A stretch of 64,000 bases of DNA from Bradyrhizobium sp. CIAT3101 (GTDB taxonomy: Bacteria > Pseudomonadota > Alphaproteobacteria > Rhizobiales > Xanthobacteraceae). The stretch spans positions 3,741,001-3,805,000 of the forward strand of contig NZ_CP121634.1 in assembly GCF_029714945.1 (NCBI RefSeq). Reading direction: 5' to 3'. The notes under the pieces are model-generated. The model ran no database searches and was not told the DNA's origin. It was given only the letters and a program-made list of their open reading frames with translations. The translations under genes were made by a program, and so were the position numbers. Of the stretch, positions 25,789-34,900 are shown piece after piece. Each line of letters begins with the position of its first letter. Position 1 is the stretch's first letter.

Positions 25789-26323
25789 AATTTACGATCT
25801 GCCCAAGGTCATCGTTCCTGCCAAGGTTGATCTCTACGAATTTCGACGTCATGAATCCACCACGCCGAATATGATCGGCTTGGATGTTATTGATCGCTGA
25901 CGATGTTCTGAGCGTTGGTAGCGCCGTTCCGACAGCGCCCGAGACGGCTGATTAGCCGTGGCTCATCTTGCCCGCTTGGCCGGCGCGGATAATCGATGCC
26001 GGCGTGACCGCGCTCGGTCTATGCTATGGTATGCCCGGAGCCTGACGCTCGATATCGTACTGATAGTTGATGTGATCGCCCGACGCATATCGAGGCGAGC
26101 ATGCGTCGCGAAACGGGCTCGCAACGGTTTTAAGTGGCCTGTCTGGCATTTTGACCCTGGTTGCTCGGCTTGTCGCCTCATGTACCCCGTGCGAGCGATC
26201 GCAGCGCCAAGGTCGCCATGCGACGAATAGCTGGTCCAGGGGTATCGTCGGCCTATTGAAAAGGTTTACGATTTGCGATTACTAGCTCTTGGTGGGCAAG
26301 AATCGGCCGGAGAGGGCCACTAT
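25789..26323. other. 535-base gap without a convincing gene
   Basis: Base composition is lower in GC than the flanks. The short open frames (e.g. 25958-26230) look like noise. One hairpin, ACGGCT-GATT-AGCCGT at 25944-25959, has no T-run. The stretch before 26324 probably holds the promoter of the HTH gene; I see no clear -35/-10 pair. Confidence 0.4.
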
Positions 26324-26689
26324 ATGGTTGGCAAAAGGCATGCCTCGGAGGAGATTTCGGCCAAGCTGGCCCAGGCAGATCAACTCGTGGCCAGAGGCAA
26401 GACTCAGCGCGAAATATCGAAAGCTCTTGGCGTGAGTGTCATGACCTATCACCGCTGGAAGAAGATGATCAAATCTCCTGATGCGGGGGCGGATGACGCT
26501 GACAACGACATCATGAGCAGCGTGGGTGGACCGCGCGATGCCTCGTCTGGCGATACGATCAAGCGGCTGGAGCTCGAAAACGCCCAATTGCGACGTCTTG
26601 TTACTGACATGTTGCTGGAGAAGCTGAAGTACGAAGAGGAACTTCGTGCACGGCATGAGCCGCGGCCTCGGCGTCCCGAGAAGGGCTAA
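26324..26689 (+). CDS. Small HTH protein resembling an IS3-family OrfA, without OrfB
   Basis: A 121-residue protein: a helix-turn-helix at about residues 25-48 (GKTQREISKALGVSVMTYHRWKKM), a linker rich in Asp, then a leucine-zipper-like coiled coil (about 78-108, IKRLELENAQLRRLVTDMLLEKL). This is the layout of IS3/IS911-type OrfA, but no DDE transposase (OrfB) or terminal inverted repeats follow: an unrelated peptidase gene lies convergent 35 bases on. GGAGAGGG seven bases before the ATG supports the start. It may be a domesticated DNA-binding regulator of the polysaccharide locus, or the last remnant of an insertion sequence. Confidence 0.7.
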   Translation: MVGKRHASEEISAKLAQADQLVARGKTQREISKALGVSVMTYHRWKKMIKSPDAGADDADNDIMSSVGGPRDASSGDTIKRLELENAQLRRLVTDMLLEKLKYEEELRARHEPRPRRPEKG

Positions 26690-26724
26690 AACTTGATCCG
26701 CACATGGAGGGCCGCGTTCGCGCT

Positions 26725-27444
26725 TTAGGGCTTGATCCCCAACGGGGGAGGCAGGGGGTAGGGCGAGGGCGCAACCGGAGCCGAACTCGCTACCGCGATC
26801 GCTGGCTTGGTCTGGCCGGCGCCGTAGGACACCCAGACATTCGGGTCGTCGGCGCTCTGCCGTGATAGATAGCGGTAGCTGGTCTCGTACCAGAACAGGA
26901 TTTCCGGGGTCTGGTTGTCGAGGATCATTTCGCCGCGGTCGGACCGGACGGTCAGCACCGCGTGACGCGTCTTCTCCTGGCCGCGCTCCTCGACGATGGT
27001 GATCAGCAAGGAGCCCTGTGGCCAACCGGCCTTGGCGAGCAGCCGGCGTTTGAGCAGAACCATGTCCTCGCAATCGCCTCGGTCGAGCGGGTAGGCCCAA
27101 CGTTCAGCTTTTCCGTAGAGCTCGGAATCGCTAGTCCAGGTCACGCGGTCGTTGACGTATTTGTTGATCTCGTAAAGCTGCTGGAGCAGATCCGGCGTGA
27201 GGGTCACCTCGCGCGCCTGATCGGCCAAGGGCTTGCATTCGTCGGTATCTGCGGCGCAGAGCTGCAACCATCCGCCGGGCGCCTTCGTCGCCCCGCCGAC
27301 CGCGGCGAACAGCGCCGGACGGGCAAGGAAGGCGCGAGCCGGGAGAGCATCCAACGCGAAGACGGCGGCCACGGCAATCGCGGCAAGTGTCCATGCGCGA
27401 AGCCGTGTGGCGGCGGTCCGCCCCTCCATGCAGAATCTCGTCAT
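26725..27444 (-). CDS. LapG/BTLCP-type transglutaminase-like cysteine peptidase, periplasmic
   Basis: A 239-residue protein with an N-terminal signal segment (hydrophobic residues about 18-33, cleavage plausible after ARA). The catalytic triad of the COG3672/C93 family is visible: Cys125 in DRGDCEDM, His161 in TRHAVLTV and Asp176 in ILDNQ. A proline-rich tail ends the protein. LapG of this family cleaves large surface adhesins in the periplasm under c-di-GMP control; many rhizobial members are uncharacterised. A giant exoprotein lies 15 kb away in this window, so proteolytic control of adhesion is conceivable, but no LapD-like partner is present here. Confidence 0.88.
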   Translation of the reverse strand: MTRFCMEGRTAATRLRAWTLAAIAVAAVFALDALPARAFLARPALFAAVGGATKAPGGWLQLCAADTDECKPLADQAREVTLTPDLLQQLYEINKYVNDRVTWTSDSELYGKAERWAYPLDRGDCEDMVLLKRRLLAKAGWPQGSLLITIVEERGQEKTRHAVLTVRSDRGEMILDNQTPEILFWYETSYRYLSRQSADDPNVWVSYGAGQTKPAIAVASSAPVAPSPYPLPPPLGIKP

Positions 27445-27639
27445 GCCCGTTCCCCATCAGATTCCGAATGGAAGGCTGGCAGAGACAGCTCGCGATCCCG
27501 CTAAGCGATTGCTTCAAATTGAATGGATCTCCGCGAAAGCAGCCTCGCGGGGGCGCCATGGTGTGATTTCAGTTAAGGTGCGGACCGTGACGCCGCGGCG
27601 AGCGCCAGAACCGGCCCCTCCGGGCCGCCCTCTTCCTCA

Positions 27640-28623
27640 CTAGTCCAGCGCAAGACTTGAGACGGTTAGACGTGTCGCGGCTGGATGATCCGACAGGTAC
27701 GCCGCGTATGCCTGCTTCAGGCCATCGTGAAGCGACGTCGTCGCGCGCCAGCCGAGCTTGGCGAGACGGCAGACGTCGAGCAGCTTGCGCGGCGTGCCGT
27801 CGGGACGCGAGGTATCGTAGGTGATTTCGCCGCGATAGCCGATGATTTCGGCCACCACGCGCGCGAACTCGGCGATGGTGTTGTCCTCGCCGGTGCCGAT
27901 GTTGATCAGGTCCGCACCGGAATAGGTCTTCATCAGGTGCACGCAGGCATCCGCCATGTCGTCGACATAGAGGAACTCGCGCCGCGGCGTGCCGGTGCCC
28001 CAGACCACGACGCTGTTCGCGCCCGAGACCTTTGCCTCGTGGAAGCGACGGATCAGCGCGGCGACGACGTGGCTCAGCTCAGGGTGATAATTGTCGCCGG
28101 GGCCATAGAGATTGGTCGGCATCACGCTGATGAAGTCGGAGCCATACTGACTGCGATACGCCTCCGCCATCTTGATGCCGGCGATCTTGGCAATAGCGTA
28201 GGGTTCGTTGGTCGGCTCCAGCGGGCCGGTCAGCACGGAGTCCTCGCGCAGCGGCTGCGGTGCAAGTTTTGGATAGATGCAGGACGAACCGAGGAACATC
28301 AGCTTCTCGGCGTTGTTCTGTTGCGCGGCCTGAATCACGTTCGCCGCGATCGCGATGTTGTCGTAGATGAACTCGGCGCGCAGCGTGTTGTTGGCGACGA
28401 TGCCGCCGACTTTAGCCGCGGCAAGAAAGATCACCTGCGGCCGCGCCTTCGCAAACCAGTCGAACACCGCGGCCTGGTTGCAGAGATCGACCTCGCGACG
28501 GTCCACCGTGACGAGTTTCACGTCCTCCCGCGCCAGCCGGCGCACCAGCGCGGCACCGACCATGCCGCGATGGCCGGCGACATAGACGCTTTTACCCTTC
28601 AGCTCAAACGGTACGCTTGCCAT
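27640..28623 (-). CDS. fcl: GDP-L-fucose synthase, copy 1
   Basis: A 327-residue bifunctional 3,5-epimerase/4-reductase making GDP-L-fucose from GDP-4-keto-6-deoxy-mannose. GHRGMVG (17-23) binds NADPH; Ser113/114 in GSSCIYPK and Tyr142-x3-Lys146 (YAIAK) are catalytic. The start at 28623 overlaps gmd by 20 bases, so the two are translationally coupled. Nearly identical to the copy at 42183-43139 for most of its length, but the last 70 or so residues diverge and the C termini differ completely. Confidence 0.93.
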   Translation of the reverse strand: MASVPFELKGKSVYVAGHRGMVGAALVRRLAREDVKLVTVDRREVDLCNQAAVFDWFAKARPQVIFLAAAKVGGIVANNTLRAEFIYDNIAIAANVIQAAQQNNAEKLMFLGSSCIYPKLAPQPLREDSVLTGPLEPTNEPYAIAKIAGIKMAEAYRSQYGSDFISVMPTNLYGPGDNYHPELSHVVAALIRRFHEAKVSGANSVVVWGTGTPRREFLYVDDMADACVHLMKTYSGADLINIGTGEDNTIAEFARVVAEIIGYRGEITYDTSRPDGTPRKLLDVCRLAKLGWRATTSLHDGLKQAYAAYLSDHPAATRLTVSSLALD

Positions 28624-29660
28624 TTGCAATGTCCCGTTTGGCCTCGGCCAGATCGCTCGCCACCATCTCTTCGACGAGCTGCGCAAAGGTCCGCTTCGGC
28701 TTCCAGCCGAGCACCGCGCGTGCCTTGCTGGCGTCGCCGATGAGAAGATCGACCTCGGTCGGGCGGAAATAGGTCGGGTCGATCTTCACCACCGTCTTGC
28801 CGCTCTTGGCATCGATGCCGGTCTCCTCGACGCCAGTGCCGCGCCACTCGACGCGACGACCGACCTGCGCGAAGGACAGCTCGACCATCTCGCGCACCGA
28901 ACGCGTCTCGCCGGTGGCGAGCACGAAATCGTCGGGCTTGTCGGCCTGCAGGATCATGTGCATGCCCTCGATATAGTCTCGGGCATGGCCCCAGTCGCGC
29001 TTGGCCTCGAGATTGCCGAGATAGAGCGTCTGCTCGAGACCGACCTCGATGCGCGCCACGCCGCGCGTGATCTTGCGGGTGACGAAGGTCTCGCCGCGGA
29101 TCGGGCTCTCATGATTGAACAGGATGCCGTTCGAGGCGAACATGCCGTAGGCTTCACGGTAGTTCACCGTGATCCAGTAGCCGTAGAGCTTTGCGACGCC
29201 ATAAGGCGAGCGCGGATAGAACGGCGTCGTCTCCTTCTGCGGGACCTCCTGCACCAGGCCGTAGAGCTCGGAAGTCGAGGCCTGGTAGAACCGCGTCTCC
29301 TTCTCCATGCCGAGGATGCGGATCGCCTCCAGGAGACGCAGCACGCCGATGGCGTCGGCGTTGGCGGTGTATTCCGGGCTCTCGAAGCTGACGGCGACGT
29401 GGCTTTGAGCGGCGAGATTGTAGATCTCGGTCGGCCGGATCTGCTGCACCAGGCGGATCAGATTGGTCGAATCCGTCATGTCGCCGTAATGCATCAGGAA
29501 CGGCACGTTACCGACATGCGGATCCTGGTAGAGATGGTCGACACGCGCGGTGTTGAACGAGGATGAGCGGCGCTTGATGCCGTGGACGACATAGCCGAGC
29601 GACAGCAGATGTTCGGCGAGATAGGCGCCGTCCTGGCCGGTCACACCGGTGATGAGAGCG
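27697..29660 (-). repeat. gmd-fcl duplication, arm 1 (inverted relative to arm 2)
   Basis: This 1,964-base stretch matches 41146-43109 on the opposite strand without net length change. Identity is near-complete through gmd and falls in the last third of fcl. Recombination between the arms would invert the intervening 11.5 kb. Confidence 0.9.
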
Positions 29661-29674
29661 ATAGGTTTATTCAT
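28604..29674 (-). CDS. gmd: GDP-mannose 4,6-dehydratase, copy 1
   Basis: A 356-residue enzyme converting GDP-D-mannose to GDP-4-keto-6-deoxy-mannose, the first step to GDP-L-fucose. [11 protein letters not shown] (10-20) is the NADP site; Thr134 and Glu136 in STSELYG and Tyr158-x3-Lys162 form the active site. Its ATG overlaps the stop of the truncated Wzz fragment as ATGA. Apart from residues 2-5 and Gln215 (Glu in copy 2), the protein is identical to the copy at 41132-42202. Fucose is a frequent component of rhizobial O-antigen and Nod factors. Confidence 0.95.
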   Translation of the reverse strand: MNKPIALITGVTGQDGAYLAEHLLSLGYVVHGIKRRSSSFNTARVDHLYQDPHVGNVPFLMHYGDMTDSTNLIRLVQQIRPTEIYNLAAQSHVAVSFESPEYTANADAIGVLRLLEAIRILGMEKETRFYQASTSELYGLVQEVPQKETTPFYPRSPYGVAKLYGYWITVNYREAYGMFASNGILFNHESPIRGETFVTRKITRGVARIEVGLEQTLYLGNLEAKRDWGHARDYIEGMHMILQADKPDDFVLATGETRSVREMVELSFAQVGRRVEWRGTGVEETGIDAKSGKTVVKIDPTYFRPTEVDLLIGDASKARAVLGWKPKRTFAQLVEEMVASDLAEAKRDIANGKRTV

Positions 29675-30003
29675 CCTACAGCTCGCTCCCGCCGAAGCGA
29701 GCCCGCCTGAAGCGTGTCGAGCGGAATATCCGCCTGCGGCTGCAATTGGTTCTGCATGACGCGCAGCGTGCTGCCGTCGATCAAAAGCGTAGCTGTCGCG
29801 GTGTATTGCGAGGGGGTGACGAGCAGGTACAGCAGGCCGATGGCTATTGTCGCGGCAGGCACGATGACAATGATCCAATATTGCCGCCGAGCCAGTCTGG
29901 ACGGCTGGTCGATCAAGGCCGATATCGAGGACGAAGCTTCGTCCCGCCCACCGCTGTAGCCGATACGGATTCTGTGCGACGGCATATCCATTGACAGTCG
30001 CAT
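29671..30003 (-). pseudogene. Truncated Wzz/ExoP N-terminal fragment
   Basis: A 110-residue frame whose residues about 38-97 resemble the N terminus of the Wzz/kinase protein at 21996: an arginine-rich patch, one membrane segment ([20 protein letters not shown]), the [15 protein letters not shown] strand and DIPLDT. Intact relatives have several hundred further residues. Here similarity stops just after DIPLDT and the frame ends with 11 unrelated residues at a GCTCGCT/AGCGAGC inverted repeat next to gmd. I read it as the stump of an exoP-like gene cut by arrival or rearrangement of gmd-fcl. It could still be expressed as a leader peptide. Confidence 0.75.
29681..29702. repeat. Inverted repeat at the Wzz-fragment/gmd junction
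   Basis: GCTCGCT (29681-29687) and AGCGAGC (29696-29702) with an eight-base loop, seven bases upstream of the gmd ATG. It lies exactly where similarity of the Wzz fragment ends. It may be a recombination scar or an RNA hairpin near the gmd ribosome site. Confidence 0.5.
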
Positions 30004-30714
30004 AACTCTACCGGCTAGGAGTATCTCGGCTCATGGTCTTGGCGTGACCAAGCACCGCCCGCTGCGCCGTGACGCCAGCCCCGTAACGTTGATTGCCTTC
30101 TGTAGCGAACAAACAATACACCTTTGCAACAGTTTGATATGAAGTGATGTAGGTGCCTCGTCCAGTATGTTGTGCGTTATCGTGTTGGATGGCGCTGGAT
30201 ATTCCGCACCGTCCTTCGCCGCGCCAAACCCGACTCATTTGCCGGAATGCCCAGAGCACTCGGGTATGCCGAACGCGTCTCGTCCGTTCTGACCTGTTCT
30301 TCGAAAGCTCGCTTGAAGTCTCGCCGGGCGAGCCGTCGACCAGACATTCGACCGAAACCAAGGAACTTCCGAACGGATTGGTAGGCGCGGAGGTGAGATG
30401 GGATGATCTCAAAGCGCCACCTTTTCTAAGACACTTTTGGGTTGGAAAGGCACCTCATGCGTTGACGGACCTATGCAACCTATTGAAATCGCTAGAAATC
30501 CGACCACCCTCCGAGCGCGCCATAAACCCACGTTTGCAAGTTACCGGTATCCGCGACGAACAGAATCGATAACGACAGTCAGCCCGAAACCATTTTGCGC
30601 CCTTGGGGACCTTCGCATCCGACTCTGTTGGTGACGGCTTTCGAACCATTAGCGGACGATTGAGAGGCAACCCGGCGAAGCCCGCTTATGACCCAAAGGC
30701 GACTTCGCCCCGCT
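30004..30714. other. 711-base gap of lower-GC DNA
   Basis: Both strands hold only short frames without recognisable families (e.g. 30153-30572 on + and 30008-30412 on -). Base composition is clearly closer to even than in neighbouring genes. It probably combines the promoter of the Wzz stump with decayed foreign DNA; no tRNA or att core was recognised. Confidence 0.4.
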
Positions 30715-33090
30715 TCAATCCTTCAGCGCGTAGGCGATGATGTAATCGCCGCGCTTGGTGCCGAACGAGCCGTGGCCGCCGGCCGCGGTGACGACGTATT
30801 GCTTGCCGTCGACCTCGTAGCTCATCGGCGTTGATTGGGCGCCGGCCGGCAGGCGGTCTTCCCAGATCACCTTGCCGTCGCGCACGTCGTAAGCCCGGAT
30901 CGCGTACTCGTAGGTCCCGGTGTAGAACGCGACCCCGCCGGCGGTCGTGATCGGCCCCCCCAGCATCGGCACGCCCATCTTGAAGGGAAGGGGCAGCGGC
31001 GTGGTGTCCCTGATCGTGCCGTTGGGATGCTGCCAGACGATCTTCATCGTCTTCAGATCGATCGCGGCCATCGATCCCCAGGGCGGCCGGTAGCACGGCA
31101 CGGAGAGCGGCGAGAGGAAGCTCCAGATATCCACGCCGAACGGCGTGCCATACATCGGCTGCGTCCCGACCTCGCTGCCGACCGGCTTCTCGGCCGTTGG
31201 TGCGGGAGGATTTTGTGGACCGCGCGGAATGAGCCTCGAGGCAAACGGCAACGACATCGGGTTGGCGATGGCGATCTGTCTCACCGGATCGACCGCGATG
31301 CCGCCCCATTCGAACATCCCGAGATTGCCCGGAAAGACCAGCGTGCCCTGCAACGACGGCGGCGTGAATGTGCCCTCGTAACGCAGCCGGTGGAACATGA
31401 TCCGGCATAGCAGCTGGTCGAAGATCGTGCCGCCCCACATGTCCGCGCCGGTGAGCTTCGCCTCGGGCCGGAATGTCAGCTCGGAGAACGGCTGTGTCGG
31501 CGCGGTGCGGTCGCCGAGCGCGGCGCCTTGCGGCACCGGGCGCTCCGGCGCCGGTACGATCAGCTCGCCGGTCCTGCGATCGAGCACAAAGATGTTGCCG
31601 ACCTTGGTCGGCTGGATGATCGCGGGAACGACGCCTTTGGCCGTGGTCACGTCGACCAGGCTCGGCTGTGAGGGCACGTCCATGTCCCAGAGGTCGTGAT
31701 GCACCGTCTGGTACGACCAGGCGCGCTTGCCGGTGTTGACGTCGAGCGCGACGATCGAGCTCGAATAGCGCTCGACCAGCGCGTTGCGGTTGCCTCCCCA
31801 GATGTCGGGTCCGTTGTTGCCGGTGGGGATGTAGACCAGGTTCAATTTCGGATCGAACGAGGCCGCGATCCATGAATTCGGCGAACCGTTGGTGTAGTGC
31901 CGCGTCGGCGACGGCAGCTCATTCTCGTCCGCCGCGCCGGAGTCCCAGACCCAAACCAGCTTGCCGGTGTAGACGTCGAAACCGCGGATCACGCCCGAAG
32001 GCACTTCGACCGCATAATTGTCGATCACCGCGGCGGCGACGACGAGAATCTTGTCGCTGACGACCGGCGGTGACGTCGGCTCGAAGAAGCCCGCCGTCTT
32101 GATCCCCATGCCCTGCTGGAGGTCGAGGCTGCCATGATCGCCGAAACTCTCACAGAGCTTGCCGGTGTCGGCATCGAGCGCGATCATGCGCCCGTCATTG
32201 ACGGGGAGGAAGATTCGCCTGGGGCATTCGGCGGGCGCGGGACTGCCGCTGCTGTCGACGGCGCCTGCCGCAGTCTCATGGTAGGAGACGCCGCGGCAGG
32301 TCATGTGCTGGAACGTCTTGTTGAACACCAGCTTGGGATCGTATCGCCAGCGTTCCTTGCCGGTCCTGGCGTCGAGCGCAAACAGCACCTGGTGCTGGGA
32401 GCAGAGATAAAGCGTGTCGCGTACCTTGATCGGCGTGACCTCGAAGGTGGTCTCGCCGGAATCCTCCGGCGTCGGGACGTCCCCGGTGCGGAAGGTCCAG
32501 GCGACCTGGAGCTTGCCGACATTGTCAGGCGTGATCTGCTTCAGCGGCGAATAGCGCTGTCCGAATTGCGTACGACCATACGCACGCCAATCGGCATCAG
32601 GCTGAGGATCGGCTTCGCTTTGCTGTACGGCCGCGCCGGACGCGGCGATCGTACCGTTGATGTCGTGATAGCTCGACAGAAGGGCGATGACGAGTACGAC
32701 CGAAGAAGCGGCTACGCCGATCCAGAGTGGCAGCGTCGCGCTGAGGTAAGACACCGGCTCGTCTCGCAACAGGGCGCGAACGATCACCGGCGTCAGCATC
32801 CAGAGCGCCATGGGGACGACGATGTCGCCGCGCGATGCGAGCGGCCACCAGTCGAATTGCACCTCGGAGAGGGCCCACGCCAGTGTGCCGACCAGCACGA
32901 TCGCAAACAGCCACAGCGCCGAACGGCGCTGCGCCAGCAACAACGCGCCGGTGGCGATAATGCCGACGCCGAGAACGATGTAGAAGATGGATCCGCCCAG
33001 TGTGGCGAGCCAGAGGCCGCCTCCCGCGAGGACCAAGCCGATCAAGGCGTAGACGAGACCCGTGATAAGGACTGCCCTGGATCGCTGCAT
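30715..33090 (-). CDS. gcd: Membrane-bound PQQ-dependent glucose dehydrogenase
   Basis: A 791-residue quinoprotein, the same size as the E. coli enzyme. Five N-terminal membrane segments (about 1-140) carry the ubiquinone-reacting part; the rest is a periplasmic PQQ beta-propeller opening DWRAYGRTQFGQRYSPLKQI. Tryptophan-docking repeats include FALDARTGKERWRYD and VALDVNTGKRAWSYQ. It oxidises aldoses such as glucose to aldonic lactones in the periplasm and feeds electrons to ubiquinone. The ATG at 33090 has GGAG upstream. It is divergent from xylB with a 240-base shared promoter region. No pqq biosynthesis genes are in the window. Confidence 0.93.
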   Translation of the reverse strand: MQRSRAVLITGLVYALIGLVLAGGGLWLATLGGSIFYIVLGVGIIATGALLLAQRRSALWLFAIVLVGTLAWALSEVQFDWWPLASRGDIVVPMALWMLTPVIVRALLRDEPVSYLSATLPLWIGVAASSVVLVIALLSSYHDINGTIAASGAAVQQSEADPQPDADWRAYGRTQFGQRYSPLKQITPDNVGKLQVAWTFRTGDVPTPEDSGETTFEVTPIKVRDTLYLCSQHQVLFALDARTGKERWRYDPKLVFNKTFQHMTCRGVSYHETAAGAVDSSGSPAPAECPRRIFLPVNDGRMIALDADTGKLCESFGDHGSLDLQQGMGIKTAGFFEPTSPPVVSDKILVVAAAVIDNYAVEVPSGVIRGFDVYTGKLVWVWDSGAADENELPSPTRHYTNGSPNSWIAASFDPKLNLVYIPTGNNGPDIWGGNRNALVERYSSSIVALDVNTGKRAWSYQTVHHDLWDMDVPSQPSLVDVTTAKGVVPAIIQPTKVGNIFVLDRRTGELIVPAPERPVPQGAALGDRTAPTQPFSELTFRPEAKLTGADMWGGTIFDQLLCRIMFHRLRYEGTFTPPSLQGTLVFPGNLGMFEWGGIAVDPVRQIAIANPMSLPFASRLIPRGPQNPPAPTAEKPVGSEVGTQPMYGTPFGVDIWSFLSPLSVPCYRPPWGSMAAIDLKTMKIVWQHPNGTIRDTTPLPLPFKMGVPMLGGPITTAGGVAFYTGTYEYAIRAYDVRDGKVIWEDRLPAGAQSTPMSYEVDGKQYVVTAAGGHGSFGTKRGDYIIAYALKD

Positions 33091-33330
33091 GGCTGCTCCG
33101 GCGCACAAAAGGTATTGCGCCTGTGCAGCGCAAGCGCAACAGACGACGTCCACTTTCTAGGACTGTGGTCCAATCAACCAGAACTCGCAACCGTCAACTG
33201 CTGCATTCATGTAACATCTGCGCGCAAAGCCGCGACGCACTAGGCCGCGGACGCAAAGTTCTTATAAATACGCACGCCATGTTTGACGTGCGCGTCCGCA
33301 GCGACGCCGACCTCGGGAGCCACCTCCGTC

Positions 33331-34776
33331 ATGTATCTCGGCATCGATCTCGGCACCTCTGCAGTCAAGACCGTTCTCGTCGATGGCGCGCAGCGCGTGA
33401 TTGCGAGCGAGAGCCGGGCGCTGACGATTGCCTCGCCGCAGCCCGGTTATTACGAACAGGATCCGGCGCAGTGGATCGAGGCGACGTTTGCCACGCTCGA
33501 TGCCTTGAGGGCATCGCACGGAAAACAGCTGGCGGCGGTCGAAGGCATCGGACTGTCCGGGCAAATGCATGGCGCCACGCTGCTCGATGCGAACGACAAG
33601 CCGTTGCGGCCCTGCATTCTCTGGAACGACGGACGCTCCGCCAAGGAGTGCCGCATCCTGGAGCAGCGCTGGCCCGCCTTGCGCGCGATCACGGGCAACA
33701 AGGCGATGCCCGGGTTCACCGCGCCAAAACTGCTCTGGATCGCGGCGCACGAGCCGGAGATTTTTGCGGCGACCACACGGGTCCTGATGGCGAAGGCCTA
33801 TCTGCGGCTGGTGCTATCGGGCGAGGCGATCGAGGATGTCTCGGACGCGTCGGGATCGCTGTGGCTCGACGCGGCGCGCCGGGACTGGTCGGATGCGGCA
33901 TTGGCCGCGACCGGCCTGTCGCGCGCGCACATGCCGCGCCTGGTCGAGGGATGCGCGCCCGCAGCCAGATTGCGCAGCGAGCTGGCGCAGCGCTGGGGCA
34001 TGGCGCGGTGCCCGATGATCGCGGGCGGCGCCGGCGATAATCCAGCGGGTGCCGTCGGCATCGGCGCAATCAAGCCCGGAACCTCGTTCATCTCGCTGGG
34101 AACCTCAGGCGCCTTGCTGGTGCCGACCAGCCATATCGCCGCCAATCCGGACCGCGTGGTCCACACATTCTGCCATGCCATCCCCGGAATGTGGATTCAG
34201 GCCGGTGCGATCCTCTCGGCGGCTTCGTGTCTGGCCTGGGCGTCGCGGTTGTTCGGCGTCGCGGAAGGCGAGTTGCTGGCGCCTCTGGGCGCGCGCCCGC
34301 AGGCACCGTCTCCCGTCAGCTTCCTGCCTTACCTCGCCGGCGAGCGGACACCGCATGACGATCCGGTCGTGCGCGGCATGCTTGATGGCTTGAGCCACGG
34401 CACCGACCGCACCGCGATCGTGCAGTCCGTGCTCGAGGGTGTCGCCTTCGCGCTCGCCGATTGCCGGGACGCGCTGAGCGACGCCGGCATCGCGGTTGCG
34501 GAGGCCGATGTCATCGGCGGCGGATCGCGGTCCCGGTTCTGGCTGTGGGTGCTGGCCAATGTTCTCAATGTTCCGATTCATCGCTTTGCCGACGGGGAAA
34601 CCGGAGCGGCGTTCGGTGCGGCGAGATTGGGGCGGCTTGCTGTCACCGGCGAGGCAATCGAAACCGTCTGCACGCCGCCGCAACGCGTGGAGACTTTCGA
34701 GCCCGATCGCGTGCTGGTCGAGGCCTACGCCGAACGGCGTCCCGCCTGGAATGAATTGTATCGGCCGCGCCACTAG
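33331..34776 (+). CDS. xylB: Xylulokinase-type FGGY sugar kinase
   Basis: A 481-residue FGGY-family kinase. YLGIDLGTSAVKTVLVDG opens the ATP domain; GLSGQMHG and WNDGRS are xylulokinase-like; Asp236 in GGAGDNPAG aligns with the catalytic base; GGGSRSRFW is the second phosphate loop. It phosphorylates D-xylulose or a similar ketose after uptake by the ABC transporter encoded downstream. Start at 33331 removes 16 residues with no family match. The gap to the ABC gene is 124 bases. No xylose isomerase is adjacent, so the growth substrate may be a pentitol or another pentose. Confidence 0.88.
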   Translation: MYLGIDLGTSAVKTVLVDGAQRVIASESRALTIASPQPGYYEQDPAQWIEATFATLDALRASHGKQLAAVEGIGLSGQMHGATLLDANDKPLRPCILWNDGRSAKECRILEQRWPALRAITGNKAMPGFTAPKLLWIAAHEPEIFAATTRVLMAKAYLRLVLSGEAIEDVSDASGSLWLDAARRDWSDAALAATGLSRAHMPRLVEGCAPAARLRSELAQRWGMARCPMIAGGAGDNPAGAVGIGAIKPGTSFISLGTSGALLVPTSHIAANPDRVVHTFCHAIPGMWIQAGAILSAASCLAWASRLFGVAEGELLAPLGARPQAPSPVSFLPYLAGERTPHDDPVVRGMLDGLSHGTDRTAIVQSVLEGVAFALADCRDALSDAGIAVAEADVIGGGSRSRFWLWVLANVLNVPIHRFADGETGAAFGAARLGRLAVTGEAIETVCTPPQRVETFEPDRVLVEAYAERRPAWNELYRPRH

Positions 34777-34900
34777 CATCGCTTTGGTTGCGCATTTTGG
34801 CCTGTTCGCTGTTGCCCTGCGCGACGGGCTTTTGTTTAATGGATGAACCGCGCTTGAAAACGAACGCGGACAGGAAACGCATTGTGCGCCGGGAGGCACG

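Noticed and set aside
25958..26230. 90-codon plus-strand frame in the gap before the HTH gene
   Set aside because: Arg/Cys-rich, no ribosome site, no similarity recognised.
26324..26689. Intact IS3 insertion sequence
   Set aside because: No OrfB, terminal inverted repeats or target-site duplication could be found around the OrfA-like gene.
30153..30572. 139-codon plus-strand frame and overlapping minus-strand frame 30008-30412
   Set aside because: Neither shows a family motif or start signal; considered decayed DNA.
32134..33243. 369-codon plus-strand frame opposite gcd
   Set aside because: Antisense to a clear PQQ dehydrogenase; composition is that of a shadow frame.
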